Origin: Candidatus Saccharibacteria bacterium UBA4387
Lineage (GTDB): Bacteria; Patescibacteriota; Saccharimonadia; Saccharimonadales; Saccharimonadaceae
Direction: 5' to 3'
Length of the DNA: 64,000 nucleotides
Assembly (NCBI GenBank): GCA_002391075.1
Contig: DGRN01000014.1
Location: forward strand, 1-64,000
Position 1 is the first letter of the stretch; each line of letters begins with the position of its first letter. Position numbers and translations under genes: made by a program. The notes under the pieces were generated by a model that made no database searches, was not told the DNA's origin, and worked only from the letters and a program-made list of their open reading frames with translations. Shown in pieces: positions 43,366 through 53,405 of the stretch.

Positions 43366-43860
43366 CTATTTCTTGGCGTCCAGCAAATCCTCGAGATAAG
43401 TCTTGCCATTCGAGTAGTTCAACGTCTTTACTTGCGGCATCGCCTCAAGTAGCGCAATCAACGCCGTGTCAGTCTCGGAATTCTGCATCGAGGCTTTCGC
43501 GCCTTTCGTATTTGAGTGAACATGCAAGTTTCGATATACCACTCGCGACACGCCAGCCTGCAACAAATGTCGCAAGCAATCCACGCATGGTGCAAACCCA
43601 GAATAAACCGTACAACCACGCAAATCCTGCTGCGCAAAAATCAAAGCATTCATTTCGCTATGAATCGAGAAATAATATTTCATCGGTCGCTCAGACAGCG
43701 TCATCTTCGACTCGTCGGCGCCCTGAATCATGCCATTATATCCAAAAGATACCGGACGATGCTGCTCATCAACAATCACAGTGCCAACCTGCGTAGACGG
43801 ATCTTTTGAGCGCAAAGCCACAGTCTCCGCAATCTTCAAAAAATACTCATCCCAATCCAT
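43366..43860 (-). CDS. Deoxycytidylate (dCMP) deaminase, ComEB-like
   Basis: A 164-residue zinc-dependent deaminase. HSEMNALIFAQ is the catalytic His-x-Glu motif (with Ser for Ala) and APCVDCLRHLL holds the zinc cysteines; residues 1-60 contain DPSTQVGTVIVD. It converts dCMP to dUMP for thymidylate synthesis. AAGGAGGAG precedes ATG. It is the third gene of a minus-strand operon with the EF-Tu-domain and membrane proteins. A ComEB-type role in DNA uptake is a historical name, not implied. Confidence 0.88.
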   Translation of the reverse strand: MDWDEYFLKIAETVALRSKDPSTQVGTVIVDEQHRPVSFGYNGMIQGADESKMTLSERPMKYYFSIHSEMNALIFAQQDLRGCTVYSGFAPCVDCLRHLLQAGVSRVVYRNLHVHSNTKGAKASMQNSETDTALIALLEAMPQVKTLNYSNGKTYLEDLLDAKK

Positions 43861-43883
43861 ACTCCTCCTTTTCTTCTATAATA

Positions 43884-44348
43884 TCAGAAATGCAGGCCAA
43901 ACTGCGTCATAATCCGCGTCACGCCCAAACCCAACCAAGCGAGCGCAATCGCCAGCGACGTAACACTGCTAAGAATCGCTACCGTAGAAGCAGCACGCGC
44001 CTTTTGCCGCATTTTCGGATCGCTCCAGGAGATATCCGGATTATGCGAACTACATAGCAAATAAACAACCATTAGAACTATCATTCCAATCATCGCCCAA
44101 AGCGTCTGCATCGCACCGACAATCGACATCCAAAACTCCGAAACATGTGCCAGCGAGACATCGCTGCTAATTTTCGTCAAATCGCCAAAGGTCAAAACCG
44201 CCATCACTACCGCGCAAATCGCCCAAGCAATCAGTAACGAGCGACGCAAAAGCGAATTTGCCTTCACATAGCCCACGCCTAGCCCAGCGCCAGCAATAAA
44301 CAACACAATAAGCGGCGTCGTCAAGTGAATCATATCCGACAATTCCAT
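43884..44348 (-). CDS. Membrane protein of unknown function (4 segments)
   Basis: A 154-residue protein with four predicted membrane segments (about 10-28, 36-55, 78-101, 122-146) and a polar loop between the third and fourth (SSHNPDISWSDPKMRQ). No family recognised. AAGGGAG precedes ATG, and the start lies one base after the stop of the EF-Tu-domain protein. The operon order is EF-Tu domain 2 protein, this protein, dCMP deaminase; the shared process is unclear. Confidence 0.75.
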   Translation of the reverse strand: MELSDMIHLTTPLIVLFIAGAGLGVGYVKANSLLRRSLLIAWAICAVVMAVLTFGDLTKISSDVSLAHVSEFWMSIVGAMQTLWAMIGMIVLMVVYLLCSSHNPDISWSDPKMRQKARAASTVAILSSVTSLAIALAWLGLGVTRIMTQFGLHF

Positions 44349-44349
44349 T

Positions 44350-44733
44350 TTATACTCCCTTCGTAGTTATATAATCGCCCGCCGCGATAGCATCGCGCGG
44401 AACATCATGCAAAAGCAGGCCGCAATTATCGCCCGCCGTAGCTTTGTCGACTGCCTTATGAAAAAGCTCGACGCCAACAATCCCAGTCCGCGCAATTACC
44501 GCACCATCTCGCACGACCAGCACGTGCTGGCCAATCTGAAAAGTTCCGGACTCTACGCGCCCAACGGCAATCGTGCCTCGCCCAGACACACTAAACACGT
44601 CGTTAACGCGCATCGTTGACGCATCGCCAAAACCATCATCTTGCATCATAGTATCGTTCACGCTTTGAGCTTTCGGCTCTGGCGCCGGCACGATTATGTC
44701 GCTTCTTTTCTTAAAGAATCCCAATAATCCCAT
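44350..44733 (-). CDS. Stand-alone EF-Tu domain 2-like protein
   Basis: A 127-residue protein. Residues 42-125 match the second domain (beta-barrel) of EF-Tu-type translation GTPases: DVFSVSGRGTIAVGRVESG, VGVELFHKAVDKATAGDNCG and LLHDVP-like strands. No G domain is present. The N-terminal 40 residues are basic and then polar (LLGFFKKRSD). In EF-Tu this domain contacts the aminoacyl-tRNA 3' end. Here it may bind RNA, GTPases or membranes; this is open. Leaderless: TATAAT (minus, 44740-44745), six bases from ATG. First gene of its operon. Confidence 0.78.
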   Translation of the reverse strand: MGLLGFFKKRSDIIVPAPEPKAQSVNDTMMQDDGFGDASTMRVNDVFSVSGRGTIAVGRVESGTFQIGQHVLVVRDGAVIARTGIVGVELFHKAVDKATAGDNCGLLLHDVPRDAIAAGDYITTKGV

Positions 44734-44813
44734 ACTTTTATTATACTCATGCTTTTGACTTTTTCAAAAATATGTTACCCTATGGCATAGCAAAAATGTT
44801 AATATAATATAAT

Positions 44814-47114
44814 ATGGGCAAAAATCTAGTAATCGTAGAGTCGCCTGCCAAGGCGCACACAATTGAAAAATACCTCGGTAGCGACTATCAGGTGCTAGCA
44901 TCGGTCGGCCACATCCGCAAAGACACCAAGGTCGACAAAAATACTTTTGACGTCACTTACGAAATCGATCCCGGCCACAAATCGATTATCTCCGACCTCA
45001 AGAAAGCCGTAAAATCCGTCGACAAAGTCTGGCTCGCAACGGATGAAGACCGCGAAGGAGAAGCGATTTCTTGGCATCTCTGCCAAGTTTTGAAGTTGCC
45101 AGAAGACACCGCCCGCATTACCTTCCATGAAATCACCAAGCCAGCCATCGAGGCAGCCATCAAGTCTCCGCGCACGGTCGATATGAATATGGTCGCCAGT
45201 CAACAGGCTCGCCAAACGCTCGACATGCTAGTCGGTTTCGACCTCTCTGGCGTCGTGCGCAAAAAAGTCCCAGGCGCAATTTCCGCTGGCCGCGTTCAAA
45301 GCCCAGCACTTCGCCTCATTGTCGAGCGCGAGCAAGCCATCGAAAAGTTCGCCAGCAAATACAGCTACAAAATTACCGGCGATTTCGGCTTCGCCACAAA
45401 ACTCGACCACGATTTTGACGACGAAGAGTCTACAAAGAGCTTCCTGCAAAGCCTAATCGGCGCCGAATACAAAGTCGCCAGCGTCGAAACCGCTCCAGGC
45501 AACCGCAAGCCTCAGCCGCCATTCACTACCGCTTCAATGCAAATCGAGGCTAACAGCAAACTTGGTTTTACAACGCGTACCACCATGACGGCCGCTCAGA
45601 GCCTCTATCAGGCTGGTTTAATTACTTATCACCGCACCGACAGTCTAAACCTCTCCAAACAAGCCATCGCCAGTATCGCTGGCTATGTCGAAGACGTCTA
45701 CGGCAAAGAATACGTCAAGGTTCGCAACTTTAAGACCAAAAACGACAGCGCACAAGAAGCCCACGAGGCCATCCGTCCGACCGACATCCATCGCGAAGTT
45801 GCCGGCAAAAACGACTACGAAAAACGCCTCTACAACCTCATTCGCACTCGCGCACTCGCCACACAAATGGCTGACGCCAAAATCGAAAATACGACCATCA
45901 AAATCACCACGCCGAGCGAATATTTCTTCGAAGGGAAGGGCGAAGTCATTACTTTTGATGGCTTCCTGAAAGTTTACGGCCGCATCAAAGAAAACGAATT
46001 GCCGCATCTTGCCGTCGGCGACAGCGTCGAAGCTCAAAGCATTGTCGCAAAACAGAGCTACTCGAAACCGCCAGCACGCTACACCGAAGGTTCGCTAGTC
46101 AAAAAGCTCGAGGAACTCGGCATCGGTCGCCCATCCACCTACGCCAGCATCATGACTGCCATTCAAGCCCGTGGCTACGTCGTTAAGGGCGATAGCGAAG
46201 GTGAAGAGCGCCAAGTTCGCCAGTTTACGCTCGAAAACGGCCAAATCAAAGACGAACAAGTTACTGAAAAATTCGGCGCTAACAAAGGCAAGCTCATGCC
46301 GTCACCAATCGGCGAGCTTATTTCCGGCTTCCTCGTCGACAACTTCAAAAACATCGTCGACTATAAATTTACCGCCAACATCGAAAAAGACCTCGACCTT
46401 ATCGCCGAAGCCAAACTCGACCGCGTCAAAATGCTACGCGATTTCTACGGACCGTTCAACGACTCCGTGCTCGCTAGCGAGGGCATTGAACGCTACAATA
46501 ACGCGCGCCTCCTTGGCCACGATCCAGAAACCGGCAAAGCCATCTATGCCAAAGTCGGCAAAAACGGCGGCTTCATTCAGTTGGGCGAGAACGAGAAGGA
46601 AACTGGCGAAAAACCTCGCTTCGCACCACTTCCGAAGCGCAAATCTGTCAAAACCGTCACGCTCGAACAAGCGCTCAAGCAACTCGCCTTGCCGCAATTA
46701 CCGCGCAGCTTAGGCAAAGCAGCGGACGGCACCGAAATTATTGCCGCTGCCGGCCCATTCGGCCCTTACCTCAAATGCGGCACATACAACGTCCCGATGA
46801 AAGACTTCGACCCATACACCATTTCGCTAGAAGAGGCCGAGCCACTCTACGTCGCCAAACGCGACTCCTACATCGCAAACTGGGGCGACATCCAAATCAT
46901 TAATGGTGCCTACGGCCCCTACGTCAAAGGCCCTGGCCGCCGCAACAACGTGCGCATTCCGAAAGACGTCGACCCAAAAAGCATCACGAAAGAGCAGGCC
47001 GAAGAAATGCTCGCCAACAAGCCAAAGACAACGCGCCGTCCAGCCAAACGCAAGACGACAGCAAAAAAGGCCACCAAAAAAGCGACCAGCACAAAGACGG
47101 TCAAAAAATCATAA
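44814..47114 (+). CDS. topA: DNA topoisomerase I
   Basis: A 766-residue type IA topoisomerase that relaxes negative supercoils. The N-terminal TOPRIM domain shows VIVESPAKAHTIEKYLG and WLATDEDREGEAISWHL. The active-site tyrosine lies in GLITYHRTDS, with His in place of the usual Met/Val. Zinc-finger cysteine sets are absent; instead the C-terminus has topoisomerase C-terminal repeats (GPFGPYLKCG, NGAYGPYVKGPG) and a basic Lys/Arg/Thr tail. Leaderless: TATAAT 44803-44808, five bases before ATG (a second TATAAT abuts it). Confidence 0.95.
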   Translation: MGKNLVIVESPAKAHTIEKYLGSDYQVLASVGHIRKDTKVDKNTFDVTYEIDPGHKSIISDLKKAVKSVDKVWLATDEDREGEAISWHLCQVLKLPEDTARITFHEITKPAIEAAIKSPRTVDMNMVASQQARQTLDMLVGFDLSGVVRKKVPGAISAGRVQSPALRLIVEREQAIEKFASKYSYKITGDFGFATKLDHDFDDEESTKSFLQSLIGAEYKVASVETAPGNRKPQPPFTTASMQIEANSKLGFTTRTTMTAAQSLYQAGLITYHRTDSLNLSKQAIASIAGYVEDVYGKEYVKVRNFKTKNDSAQEAHEAIRPTDIHREVAGKNDYEKRLYNLIRTRALATQMADAKIENTTIKITTPSEYFFEGKGEVITFDGFLKVYGRIKENELPHLAVGDSVEAQSIVAKQSYSKPPARYTEGSLVKKLEELGIGRPSTYASIMTAIQARGYVVKGDSEGEERQVRQFTLENGQIKDEQVTEKFGANKGKLMPSPIGELISGFLVDNFKNIVDYKFTANIEKDLDLIAEAKLDRVKMLRDFYGPFNDSVLASEGIERYNNARLLGHDPETGKAIYAKVGKNGGFIQLGENEKETGEKPRFAPLPKRKSVKTVTLEQALKQLALPQLPRSLGKAADGTEIIAAAGPFGPYLKCGTYNVPMKDFDPYTISLEEAEPLYVAKRDSYIANWGDIQIINGAYGPYVKGPGRRNNVRIPKDVDPKSITKEQAEEMLANKPKTTRRPAKRKTTAKKATKKATSTKTVKKS

Positions 47115-47149
47115 ATCCACGCGAATCCTCAGTCTATTTATTGAAAAAT

Positions 47150-47172
47150 GCCCCGAGCGCAATGCCCGGGGC
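47150..47172 (-). terminator. Intrinsic terminator
   Basis: GCCCCG (47150-47155) pairs with CGGGGC (47167-47172). The T-run lies on the minus-strand side, so it mainly ends the minus-strand gene. Confidence 0.75.
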
Positions 47173-47214
47173 GTATTTCCAAAGACGTTTTCTGACCTCG
47201 ACATAATACGGATT

Positions 47215-47754
47215 TTAGGGGTTAACTACCAGCATTTTTGAGCCTCGCGACTCAGCAACATAGTTCTTCAGCGCCTGAAGGCCGGCATAGGCCGCGTCTC
47301 GACCGGAACAAACCGGCATCAAGTCGCAAACCGAAATATAGACCTGCGCCCACACCGGAATATTCACCCCGTCGCCTGTGCCGGGCAGGCAAATCGCGCA
47401 CACCTGCACATAGCCGCCGTCCGAGAGATGCGAATCAATCTCAGCACAAATAATCGGCTCCGTCGCACTTTCAAGCCCAGCTTCACGCAGTTTCTTATGC
47501 ACACTCGCAATCGCCAAATCCTGCATTGGCACAGGAGCCGCCTTGCGCGACACGTATTTTTCAATACCGCCGCAATCGCCACCAATGTGACTCGCACAAG
47601 CGTTCGCCTCAAGCCCGAATATCTGAGCAGCATCCTCCATGCACGGACGCACCGCAACACAGATCGCCGTTTCGTTATAGGGCGGTGTATTCTCGTTCTG
47701 GTACGCCATAACGGCTTCTTCGATTCTCGTAATCATATCTGAGTATTCAAGCAT
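47215..47754 (-). CDS. Cysteine-rich hypothetical protein (179 aa)
   Basis: Not recognised. A 179-residue soluble protein with about ten cysteines, some in close pairs (ACASHIGGDCGG, VCAICLPG, SVCDLMPVCSG), which could bind metal or form disulfides. No signal peptide is visible. AAGGGAG lies seven bases before ATG. Upstream on the minus strand, an AAGGA/TCCTT hairpin lies in the leader (about 47790-47815). Monocistronic. Confidence 0.65.
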   Translation of the reverse strand: MLEYSDMITRIEEAVMAYQNENTPPYNETAICVAVRPCMEDAAQIFGLEANACASHIGGDCGGIEKYVSRKAAPVPMQDLAIASVHKKLREAGLESATEPIICAEIDSHLSDGGYVQVCAICLPGTGDGVNIPVWAQVYISVCDLMPVCSGRDAAYAGLQALKNYVAESRGSKMLVVNP

Positions 47755-47922
47755 AGAAAAATCTCCCTTCTATTTATTGGCCAGAAAACGTCTTTTTAAG
47801 GAACAACTCCTTTTAGCATACCATCTCATTCCGCACTCAACAAACATAAAAATAATCACCGAGCGGTATACCGATTCTGCTATTTTCGCGCTAGAATATA
47901 AATAACTTAATGGAGATTTTTC

Positions 47923-49608
47923 ATGAATCCAAATGAAGATACCAACACTAATCAGGTGCCAATTCCGCCCAATCCAGCAGCGCCAAGCACGCCCGAACCA
48001 CAAGTAAACCCACTTACGCCAATCTCGGACGCGACACCTATTCAGCCAAACTCACAGCCTGCGCCAGCCAATCCATTTACGTCAACCCCAACCCCAGAAA
48101 CAAGCCCAGTCACGCCAAGCCCAGACACGGCCCCACAGAGCGCACCTAGCACAAAAACCGAGACTGCGTCTCAACCAAGCAGCGAACGCAAAACCGGCGC
48201 CAAAAAATTCATCATCATTGGCATTATCGCATTTGTCGCAATCGCGCTCATCGTCCTCGGTTTTATTTTCATTCCGAAACTCTTCAAGAGCAAAGAATCG
48301 GCGCTAGCTAACGAAATCTTCAGCGAGAAAACCCTCATCGCCGTAAAGCAGGGCGACAAATATGGCTATATCGACCTAAATGGGAAAATGGTCATACAAC
48401 CAACTTTCACCAACGCTAGCGATTTTCAAGGCGAATACGCTGTTGCCAAAATCAAAACCGACAATAGCAACAAAAACGTCATCATTAATCGCAAAGGCGA
48501 AGTATTAATCGAAGCCGACTCCGACAAATCAATTAGTTACGACGCCGAAAACAAGCTCTGGATTGTCGGCAAACAACTCTACGACGACAAACTCAACAAA
48601 CTTCTCAAGGACGGGGAAGAGATCTTTACAAAAGATGACGGATACTACTTGGTAATAGAATCGGGCAGAGAATACGGAAAACCAGCCAAACATGCTTTTT
48701 ACAATAAGGCCGGCAAGCGCGTCTACGAATTTAATTCAACGGCTAGCTATTTCGACGTAACCGATTACGGAGAAGAGCTCGGGCAAACATACGTAATATT
48801 ATCAACCGGCGAGAACACTTACGATATTATTAACGCAGATACCGGCAAAGTCGTTATCCAAAACTTAGAATCCGACAGTGCGTGGGGGGATGAATATACC
48901 GAGTTCTGTCTCTACGACGGCAATCGCTGCGCAAAATCAATCCTCGTCTGGAACGACAAAGTAGTCAAGGAATATAACTATGACACCGAACTCGTCCACT
49001 GGGGCGATTGGGAAACCGGCTACTTCCACATCTATAGCAACAACGATTCCGCAATAGACGAATATTTCAGCCTAAAAACCGGACAACTTAGCGACGACAC
49101 GCCAGACACTTCTAAGAATCCGAGCGACAAAGAGACTCCAGACCTCTCCGAATGGGAACTTGCAACCGGCAACACCATCATGACATGCAGCGCCGGATAC
49201 GGACTAATGTTCGAAAAATCCCAAACCGTCCCATGCGAATACCGCAAAATCCAACTACCAGATATGATGACCTATGAATATCTAAAAAGTAATGGCAAAA
49301 ACTACGTCATTGGCAACAAGTCAGAGAAGAGCTACCTACTCCAAGCCAACAACGGCAAAGTAGTTACCGAGTTCAACGCGCCATCTCTTGAGTTCGAGAC
49401 TCTCTCTAGCTTCATTGGTACCTCAGAAAGCGGGAACGGCGGCAGCACCTATCACGTCTACAACCTCGTAACCGGCAAATCTAGCGACATTGCTGGCACC
49501 GACATCTCTTACTATCCAATGTACTTCAAGGTCGACAAAGCCGACGGAAGCACGGAATACTACAACAAAAACCTGCAACTATTCTACACGCGAGCCAGCG
49601 AAGAGTAG
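47923..49608 (+). CDS. Membrane-anchored WG-repeat-like surface protein
   Basis: A 561-residue protein with three parts. Residues 1-92 are Pro/Thr/Ser-rich and disordered. One membrane segment lies at about 96-118 (FIIIGIIAFVAIALIVLGF). The remainder is outside the cell and contains WG-type beta repeats (KYGYIDLNGKMVIQPTF, then weaker copies), probably a beta-propeller. Orientation follows from the basic residues before the segment. TAGAAT near 47893 and GGAG before ATG give a leader of about 25 bases. Likely a surface-exposed binding protein; ligand unknown. Confidence 0.78.
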   Translation: MNPNEDTNTNQVPIPPNPAAPSTPEPQVNPLTPISDATPIQPNSQPAPANPFTSTPTPETSPVTPSPDTAPQSAPSTKTETASQPSSERKTGAKKFIIIGIIAFVAIALIVLGFIFIPKLFKSKESALANEIFSEKTLIAVKQGDKYGYIDLNGKMVIQPTFTNASDFQGEYAVAKIKTDNSNKNVIINRKGEVLIEADSDKSISYDAENKLWIVGKQLYDDKLNKLLKDGEEIFTKDDGYYLVIESGREYGKPAKHAFYNKAGKRVYEFNSTASYFDVTDYGEELGQTYVILSTGENTYDIINADTGKVVIQNLESDSAWGDEYTEFCLYDGNRCAKSILVWNDKVVKEYNYDTELVHWGDWETGYFHIYSNNDSAIDEYFSLKTGQLSDDTPDTSKNPSDKETPDLSEWELATGNTIMTCSAGYGLMFEKSQTVPCEYRKIQLPDMMTYEYLKSNGKNYVIGNKSEKSYLLQANNGKVVTEFNAPSLEFETLSSFIGTSESGNGGSTYHVYNLVTGKSSDIAGTDISYYPMYFKVDKADGSTEYYNKNLQLFYTRASEE

Positions 49609-49615
49609 ATTACAA

Positions 49616-49643
49616 AAATACCCCCAAAACGGGGGTATTTTTT
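49616..49643. terminator. Bidirectional intrinsic terminator
   Basis: AAATACCCCC (49616-49625) pairs with GGGGGTATTT (49631-49640), with A-rich and T-rich flanks serving both converging genes. Confidence 0.9.
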
Positions 49644-49654
49644 ATTCAGCGACG

Positions 49655-52513
49655 CTATTTCAGCAATTTCGCCAAGTAAGCACCGGTCGCACTTTTTGTA
49701 TTCTTCGCTACGTCTTCCGGCGTGCCGGTCGCTACAACCTGACCACCGCCCTGGCCACCTTCCGGCCCCATATCAATAATCCAGTCCGCGCTCTTAATCA
49801 CGTCCAAATTATGCTCAATAATAATCATCGAGTTGCCACCATCAACCAATTTCTGCAAAATCGACAATAGACGCTTTACATCCGCCGAATGAAGGCCAGT
49901 CGTCGGCTCATCCAAGATATATAGAGTGCGACCAGTCGAGCGACGCGCTAGCTCCGTTGCCAGCTTAATACGCTGCGCCTCGCCGCCAGAGAAGGTCGTG
50001 GCCGGCTGCCCAAGTTTAATGTAGCCCAAGCCAACTTCTTGAATCGTCTTGAGTTTATTCGCAATCGCCGGCAAATTCTCAAAGAATTCGACCGCCTCGT
50101 CTATCGTCATATCGAGCACGTCCGAAATCGTTTTGCCTTTGTACTTCACTTCGAGCGCCTCACGATTGTAACGCTTGCCATGACAAACATCGCAAGTCAC
50201 GAAGACATCCGGCAAGAAGTGCATCTCAATCTTCAGCACGCCATCACCCTGACATTTTTCGCAGCGACCACCCTTCACATTGAAAGAGAAACGACCAGAT
50301 TTGTATCCGCGCACCTGTGCCTCAGGCTGATTCGCAAACAGTTCGCGAATATAATTAAATACACCCGTATACGTTGCCGGATTCGAACGCGGCGTGCGCC
50401 CAATCGGCGACTGATCAATCACAATCGCTTTATTCAGATGCTCGATACCGTCAATGCGCTCATGTGCGCCCGGTACCGTCTGCGCGCGATGCAGGCGCGC
50501 CAAAAGCTCATTCGCCACAATCTCGTTCACAAGCGTCGACTTACCAGAACCAGACACACCAGACACCACCGTCATTACGCCAAGCGGAAACTTCACGTCG
50601 ATATTTTTCAGATTATTTTCGCGCGCGCCAATCACCTCAAGATATTTGCCAGACGGCTTGCGACGCTTTTTTGGCACATCGATTTTTTCCGCGCCGCAAA
50701 TATAGCGACCCGTTATCGAATCCGGATTTTTCGCCACTTCGGCCGGCGTTCCTGCCGCCACCACTCGGCCGCCATGCACACCAGCGCCAGGGCCAATATC
50801 TACCAGATAATCCGCCGCCAAAATCGTATCTGTATCGTGTTCAACCACAATCACAGTATTTTTCAAATCGCGCAAATGCTTCAAAGTCGCAATCAAACGA
50901 TCATTATCACGCTGATGCAGACCAATCGAAGGCTCGTCCAGAACATACAGAACGCCCTGCAAGCCAGAACCAATCTGCGTCGCCAAACGAATGCGCTGTG
51001 CCTCACCACCAGACAAAGTCGCCGCCGAACGCCCCAACTCCAGATAATCCAAACCCACATCCTTCATAAAGCCAACACGCGAGCGAATTTCCTTGATAAT
51101 CGGCGCCGCAATCTTCATCTCATTCTCGGTCAGGCCCAAATCTTGCCCCAACACATCATAAGTCTGCGCCACATCCATCGAGCACATGTCCATAATGTTC
51201 AAATCATGCACCGTAACAGCCAGAACCACCGGCTTCAAGCGCGCCCCGTGACAAGACTGACATACGCGCTCGCGCATAAAACGCTCAATATCCTTACGCA
51301 CAAATTCCGACTCAGTCTCCTTGTGGCGCTTCTCCAGATTCGGAATTACGCCCTCGTAAACTGCATCGTACTCATAGCCGTTACTCAAGCGCACGCGATA
51401 CTTTTCTTCGCCAGTACCATACAAAATTTTATGTACTGCATCATCCGACAAATCTCTAATTGGCGTACGCACCGAAAAACCGTGCCGCTCACCCACCGCC
51501 GCCAATCGTTTCAGCCACCACGAATCTTGATTAATACGATTGTACGGGCGAATACCACCCTCAGCTATAGTCAGGTTCGGATTCAGAACCAAATCCGGAT
51601 CAATTTCCATGCGCGTACCAAGGCCAGTACAAGTCGGACAGGCACCCTGCGGCGCGTTGAAAGAAAACAAACGCGGCTCCAACTCCGGAATCAATTCGTC
51701 TGGATGATCTGGGCAGGCATAGCGCTGCGAATAGGTTACAACTTCCGCCTCGGAAGTATTAATGCGATTCTGACCGAGCGCCGTCGAGTTATCGACAATG
51801 CGCAAAACTTTCAAAATACCATCACCAAGCTCCAATGCTTGCTCCACCGACTGCGAAACACGGCTCTCCATCTCTGGCGCCATCACAAAACGATCGATTA
51901 CGATCTCTATATCATGGCGCATATTCTTATCAAGCTCCGGCCACTCATCTAGTGCATAAATAATCCCGTCAACACGAGCGCGCGCAAAACCTTTCGCCAA
52001 ATACTGGTCACCAATATGCGAAAAAGAACCCTTCTTCTGCGACACAATCGGCGCCAACAAAATCAGCTTCGAAGCCACCGGCCAAGCCATCACCTGATCA
52101 ATAATATCCTGCACCGTGCGACGCATTACGGCCTTATGACAAACAGGGCAATGCGGCACACCAATACGCGCGAACAGCAAGCGCAAATAATCGTAAATCT
52201 CCGTCACCGTCGCAACCGTAGAACGCGGATTGCGCGAAGTAGACTTCTGGTCGATCGAAATCGCCGGCGACAGACCCGTAATCATATCCACATCCGGCTT
52301 ATCCATCACACCCAAAAACATGCGCGCATAGCTAGAGAGCGACTCGACATAGCGACGTTGCCCCTCGGCGTAAATCGTATCGAAAGCCAGGCTCGACTTG
52401 CCCGAGCCGGACAAACCGGTCAAAACCACCAATTTGTCGCGCGGAATATCCAAGTCGATATTTTGCAAATTATTCGCCCGCGCGCCGCGAATCCTAATAA
52501 AATCGCCGTCCAT
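49655..52513 (-). CDS. uvrA: Excinuclease ABC subunit A
   Basis: A 952-residue UvrA, the damage-recognition ATPase of nucleotide excision repair. There are two ABC ATPase halves: Walker [16 protein letters not shown] and [15 protein letters not shown], signatures [12 protein letters not shown] and [12 protein letters not shown]. Zinc modules: the C-terminal one is canonical (CEKCQGDG with [10 protein letters not shown]), while the first has CPDH where CPxC is usual, so one ligand may be His. AAGGGG precedes ATG, and a perfect consensus promoter lies upstream. UvrB is encoded at 59829 in the same window, but UvrC is not. Confidence 0.97.
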   Translation of the reverse strand: MDGDFIRIRGARANNLQNIDLDIPRDKLVVLTGLSGSGKSSLAFDTIYAEGQRRYVESLSSYARMFLGVMDKPDVDMITGLSPAISIDQKSTSRNPRSTVATVTEIYDYLRLLFARIGVPHCPVCHKAVMRRTVQDIIDQVMAWPVASKLILLAPIVSQKKGSFSHIGDQYLAKGFARARVDGIIYALDEWPELDKNMRHDIEIVIDRFVMAPEMESRVSQSVEQALELGDGILKVLRIVDNSTALGQNRINTSEAEVVTYSQRYACPDHPDELIPELEPRLFSFNAPQGACPTCTGLGTRMEIDPDLVLNPNLTIAEGGIRPYNRINQDSWWLKRLAAVGERHGFSVRTPIRDLSDDAVHKILYGTGEEKYRVRLSNGYEYDAVYEGVIPNLEKRHKETESEFVRKDIERFMRERVCQSCHGARLKPVVLAVTVHDLNIMDMCSMDVAQTYDVLGQDLGLTENEMKIAAPIIKEIRSRVGFMKDVGLDYLELGRSAATLSGGEAQRIRLATQIGSGLQGVLYVLDEPSIGLHQRDNDRLIATLKHLRDLKNTVIVVEHDTDTILAADYLVDIGPGAGVHGGRVVAAGTPAEVAKNPDSITGRYICGAEKIDVPKKRRKPSGKYLEVIGARENNLKNIDVKFPLGVMTVVSGVSGSGKSTLVNEIVANELLARLHRAQTVPGAHERIDGIEHLNKAIVIDQSPIGRTPRSNPATYTGVFNYIRELFANQPEAQVRGYKSGRFSFNVKGGRCEKCQGDGVLKIEMHFLPDVFVTCDVCHGKRYNREALEVKYKGKTISDVLDMTIDEAVEFFENLPAIANKLKTIQEVGLGYIKLGQPATTFSGGEAQRIKLATELARRSTGRTLYILDEPTTGLHSADVKRLLSILQKLVDGGNSMIIIEHNLDVIKSADWIIDMGPEGGQGGGQVVATGTPEDVAKNTKSATGAYLAKLLK

Positions 52514-52561
52514 TTTACCCCTTTCTACCTCGCCGCATAAGAATAAACATCATATCTTATA

Positions 52562-52590
52562 ATTATATCAAATTTTCAGCAAAATGTCAA
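52562..52590 (-). promoter_or_regulatory. Perfect sigma70 promoter of uvrA
   Basis: On the minus strand TTGACA (52585-52590), 17-base spacer, TATAAT (52562-52567). No LexA-like palindrome is evident around it. Confidence 0.88.
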
Positions 52591-52704
52591 TCTGCGGCGA
52601 CTTTGATCTCGCTCATCATATTCGATATTACCATAATTGAAAATCCGCCCCAAATATAGCCGCCGTCATCACAATTCTTGCCACCATCTCCCCCGACGCG
52701 TCTA

Positions 52705-52733
52705 TTGACTTTTTCGTACGCTTATGCTATAAT
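52705..52733 (+). promoter_or_regulatory. Promoter of the histidine phosphatase gene
   Basis: TTGACT with a T-run (52705-52710), 17-base spacer, TATAAT (52728-52733). Confidence 0.88.
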
Positions 52734-52773
52734 AGATAGCATAAGTCCGCTTCGCCAATAGATAGGAGGTATT

Positions 52774-53325
52774 ATGGCAATTCGAATCTTGTTCGCCAGA
52801 CATGGCAAGACTAACACTAATGCAGACGGAATTATCGCAGGACGTTACCAGGCACAACTGACCGACGAAGGCGCAATGCAGGCTGAAGAGCTCGGCAAAG
52901 CGTTGCGCGGCATTCCAATCCATGCAGCATACGTTTCGCCGCTGGATCGCGCACAGGATACTCTGCACATCGCATTCCCGGACCCGTTCTTTCCCATCAT
53001 CGTTGAGCCGCTCATCATTGAGCGAGACTTCGGATCCTTGGAAGGCCGCAAAAACGACGGCGACTACTTCGGTGCTTGGCGCACGCAAAGGCAGAACGAG
53101 ATGGACGGCGAAACCATCGCCGACGTCACAGAACGCTGGCGCCAGTTCGTCGAAAAGCTCCGCGCAGAATATGCCGGCAAAGACGTAATCATCCTCGTAG
53201 TTGCACACGGAGGCTTAGGATGTGTCGCGCGCGCCTTCTTTGAGGGCGAACCGGCAGACGGCAACTATTTAAGCGTCGCACCCATCCCGAACGGCAGATA
53301 CGCCGAATGGACCATACAAGCATAA
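52774..53325 (+). CDS. Histidine phosphatase family protein (phosphoglycerate mutase-like)
   Basis: A 183-residue protein of the histidine phosphatase superfamily. FARHGKTNTNADG holds the phosphorylated His (RHG), SPLDRAQDT the second Arg, ERDFGSLEG the acid Glu, and VVAHGGLGC the second His. Substrates in this family range from 2-phosphoglycerate to sugar phosphates and cobalamin intermediates; the short length fits a phosphatase rather than a mutase. AGGAGG precedes ATG. Monocistronic, between a strong promoter and a strong terminator. Confidence 0.9.
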   Translation: MAIRILFARHGKTNTNADGIIAGRYQAQLTDEGAMQAEELGKALRGIPIHAAYVSPLDRAQDTLHIAFPDPFFPIIVEPLIIERDFGSLEGRKNDGDYFGAWRTQRQNEMDGETIADVTERWRQFVEKLRAEYAGKDVIILVVAHGGLGCVARAFFEGEPADGNYLSVAPIPNGRYAEWTIQA

Positions 53326-53336
53326 GCGGCTCAGCC

Positions 53337-53369
53337 ATAAACCCCAGTCTATGCTGGGGTTTATTTTTT
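53337..53369 (+). terminator. Intrinsic terminator
   Basis: ATAAACCCCAG (53337-53347) pairs with CTGGGGTTTAT (53354-53364), then TTTTT. Confidence 0.9.
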
Positions 53370-53405
53370 ACATTTTCAAAGCTTCATATTATTTATGTAT
53401 TGACA

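Noticed and set aside
50039..51952. 637-codon open frame on the plus strand opposite uvrA
   Set aside because: It is fully antisense to a clear uvrA, its product is Arg/His/Asn-rich without motifs, and it has no promoter or ribosome site. It arises from the codon bias of uvrA.
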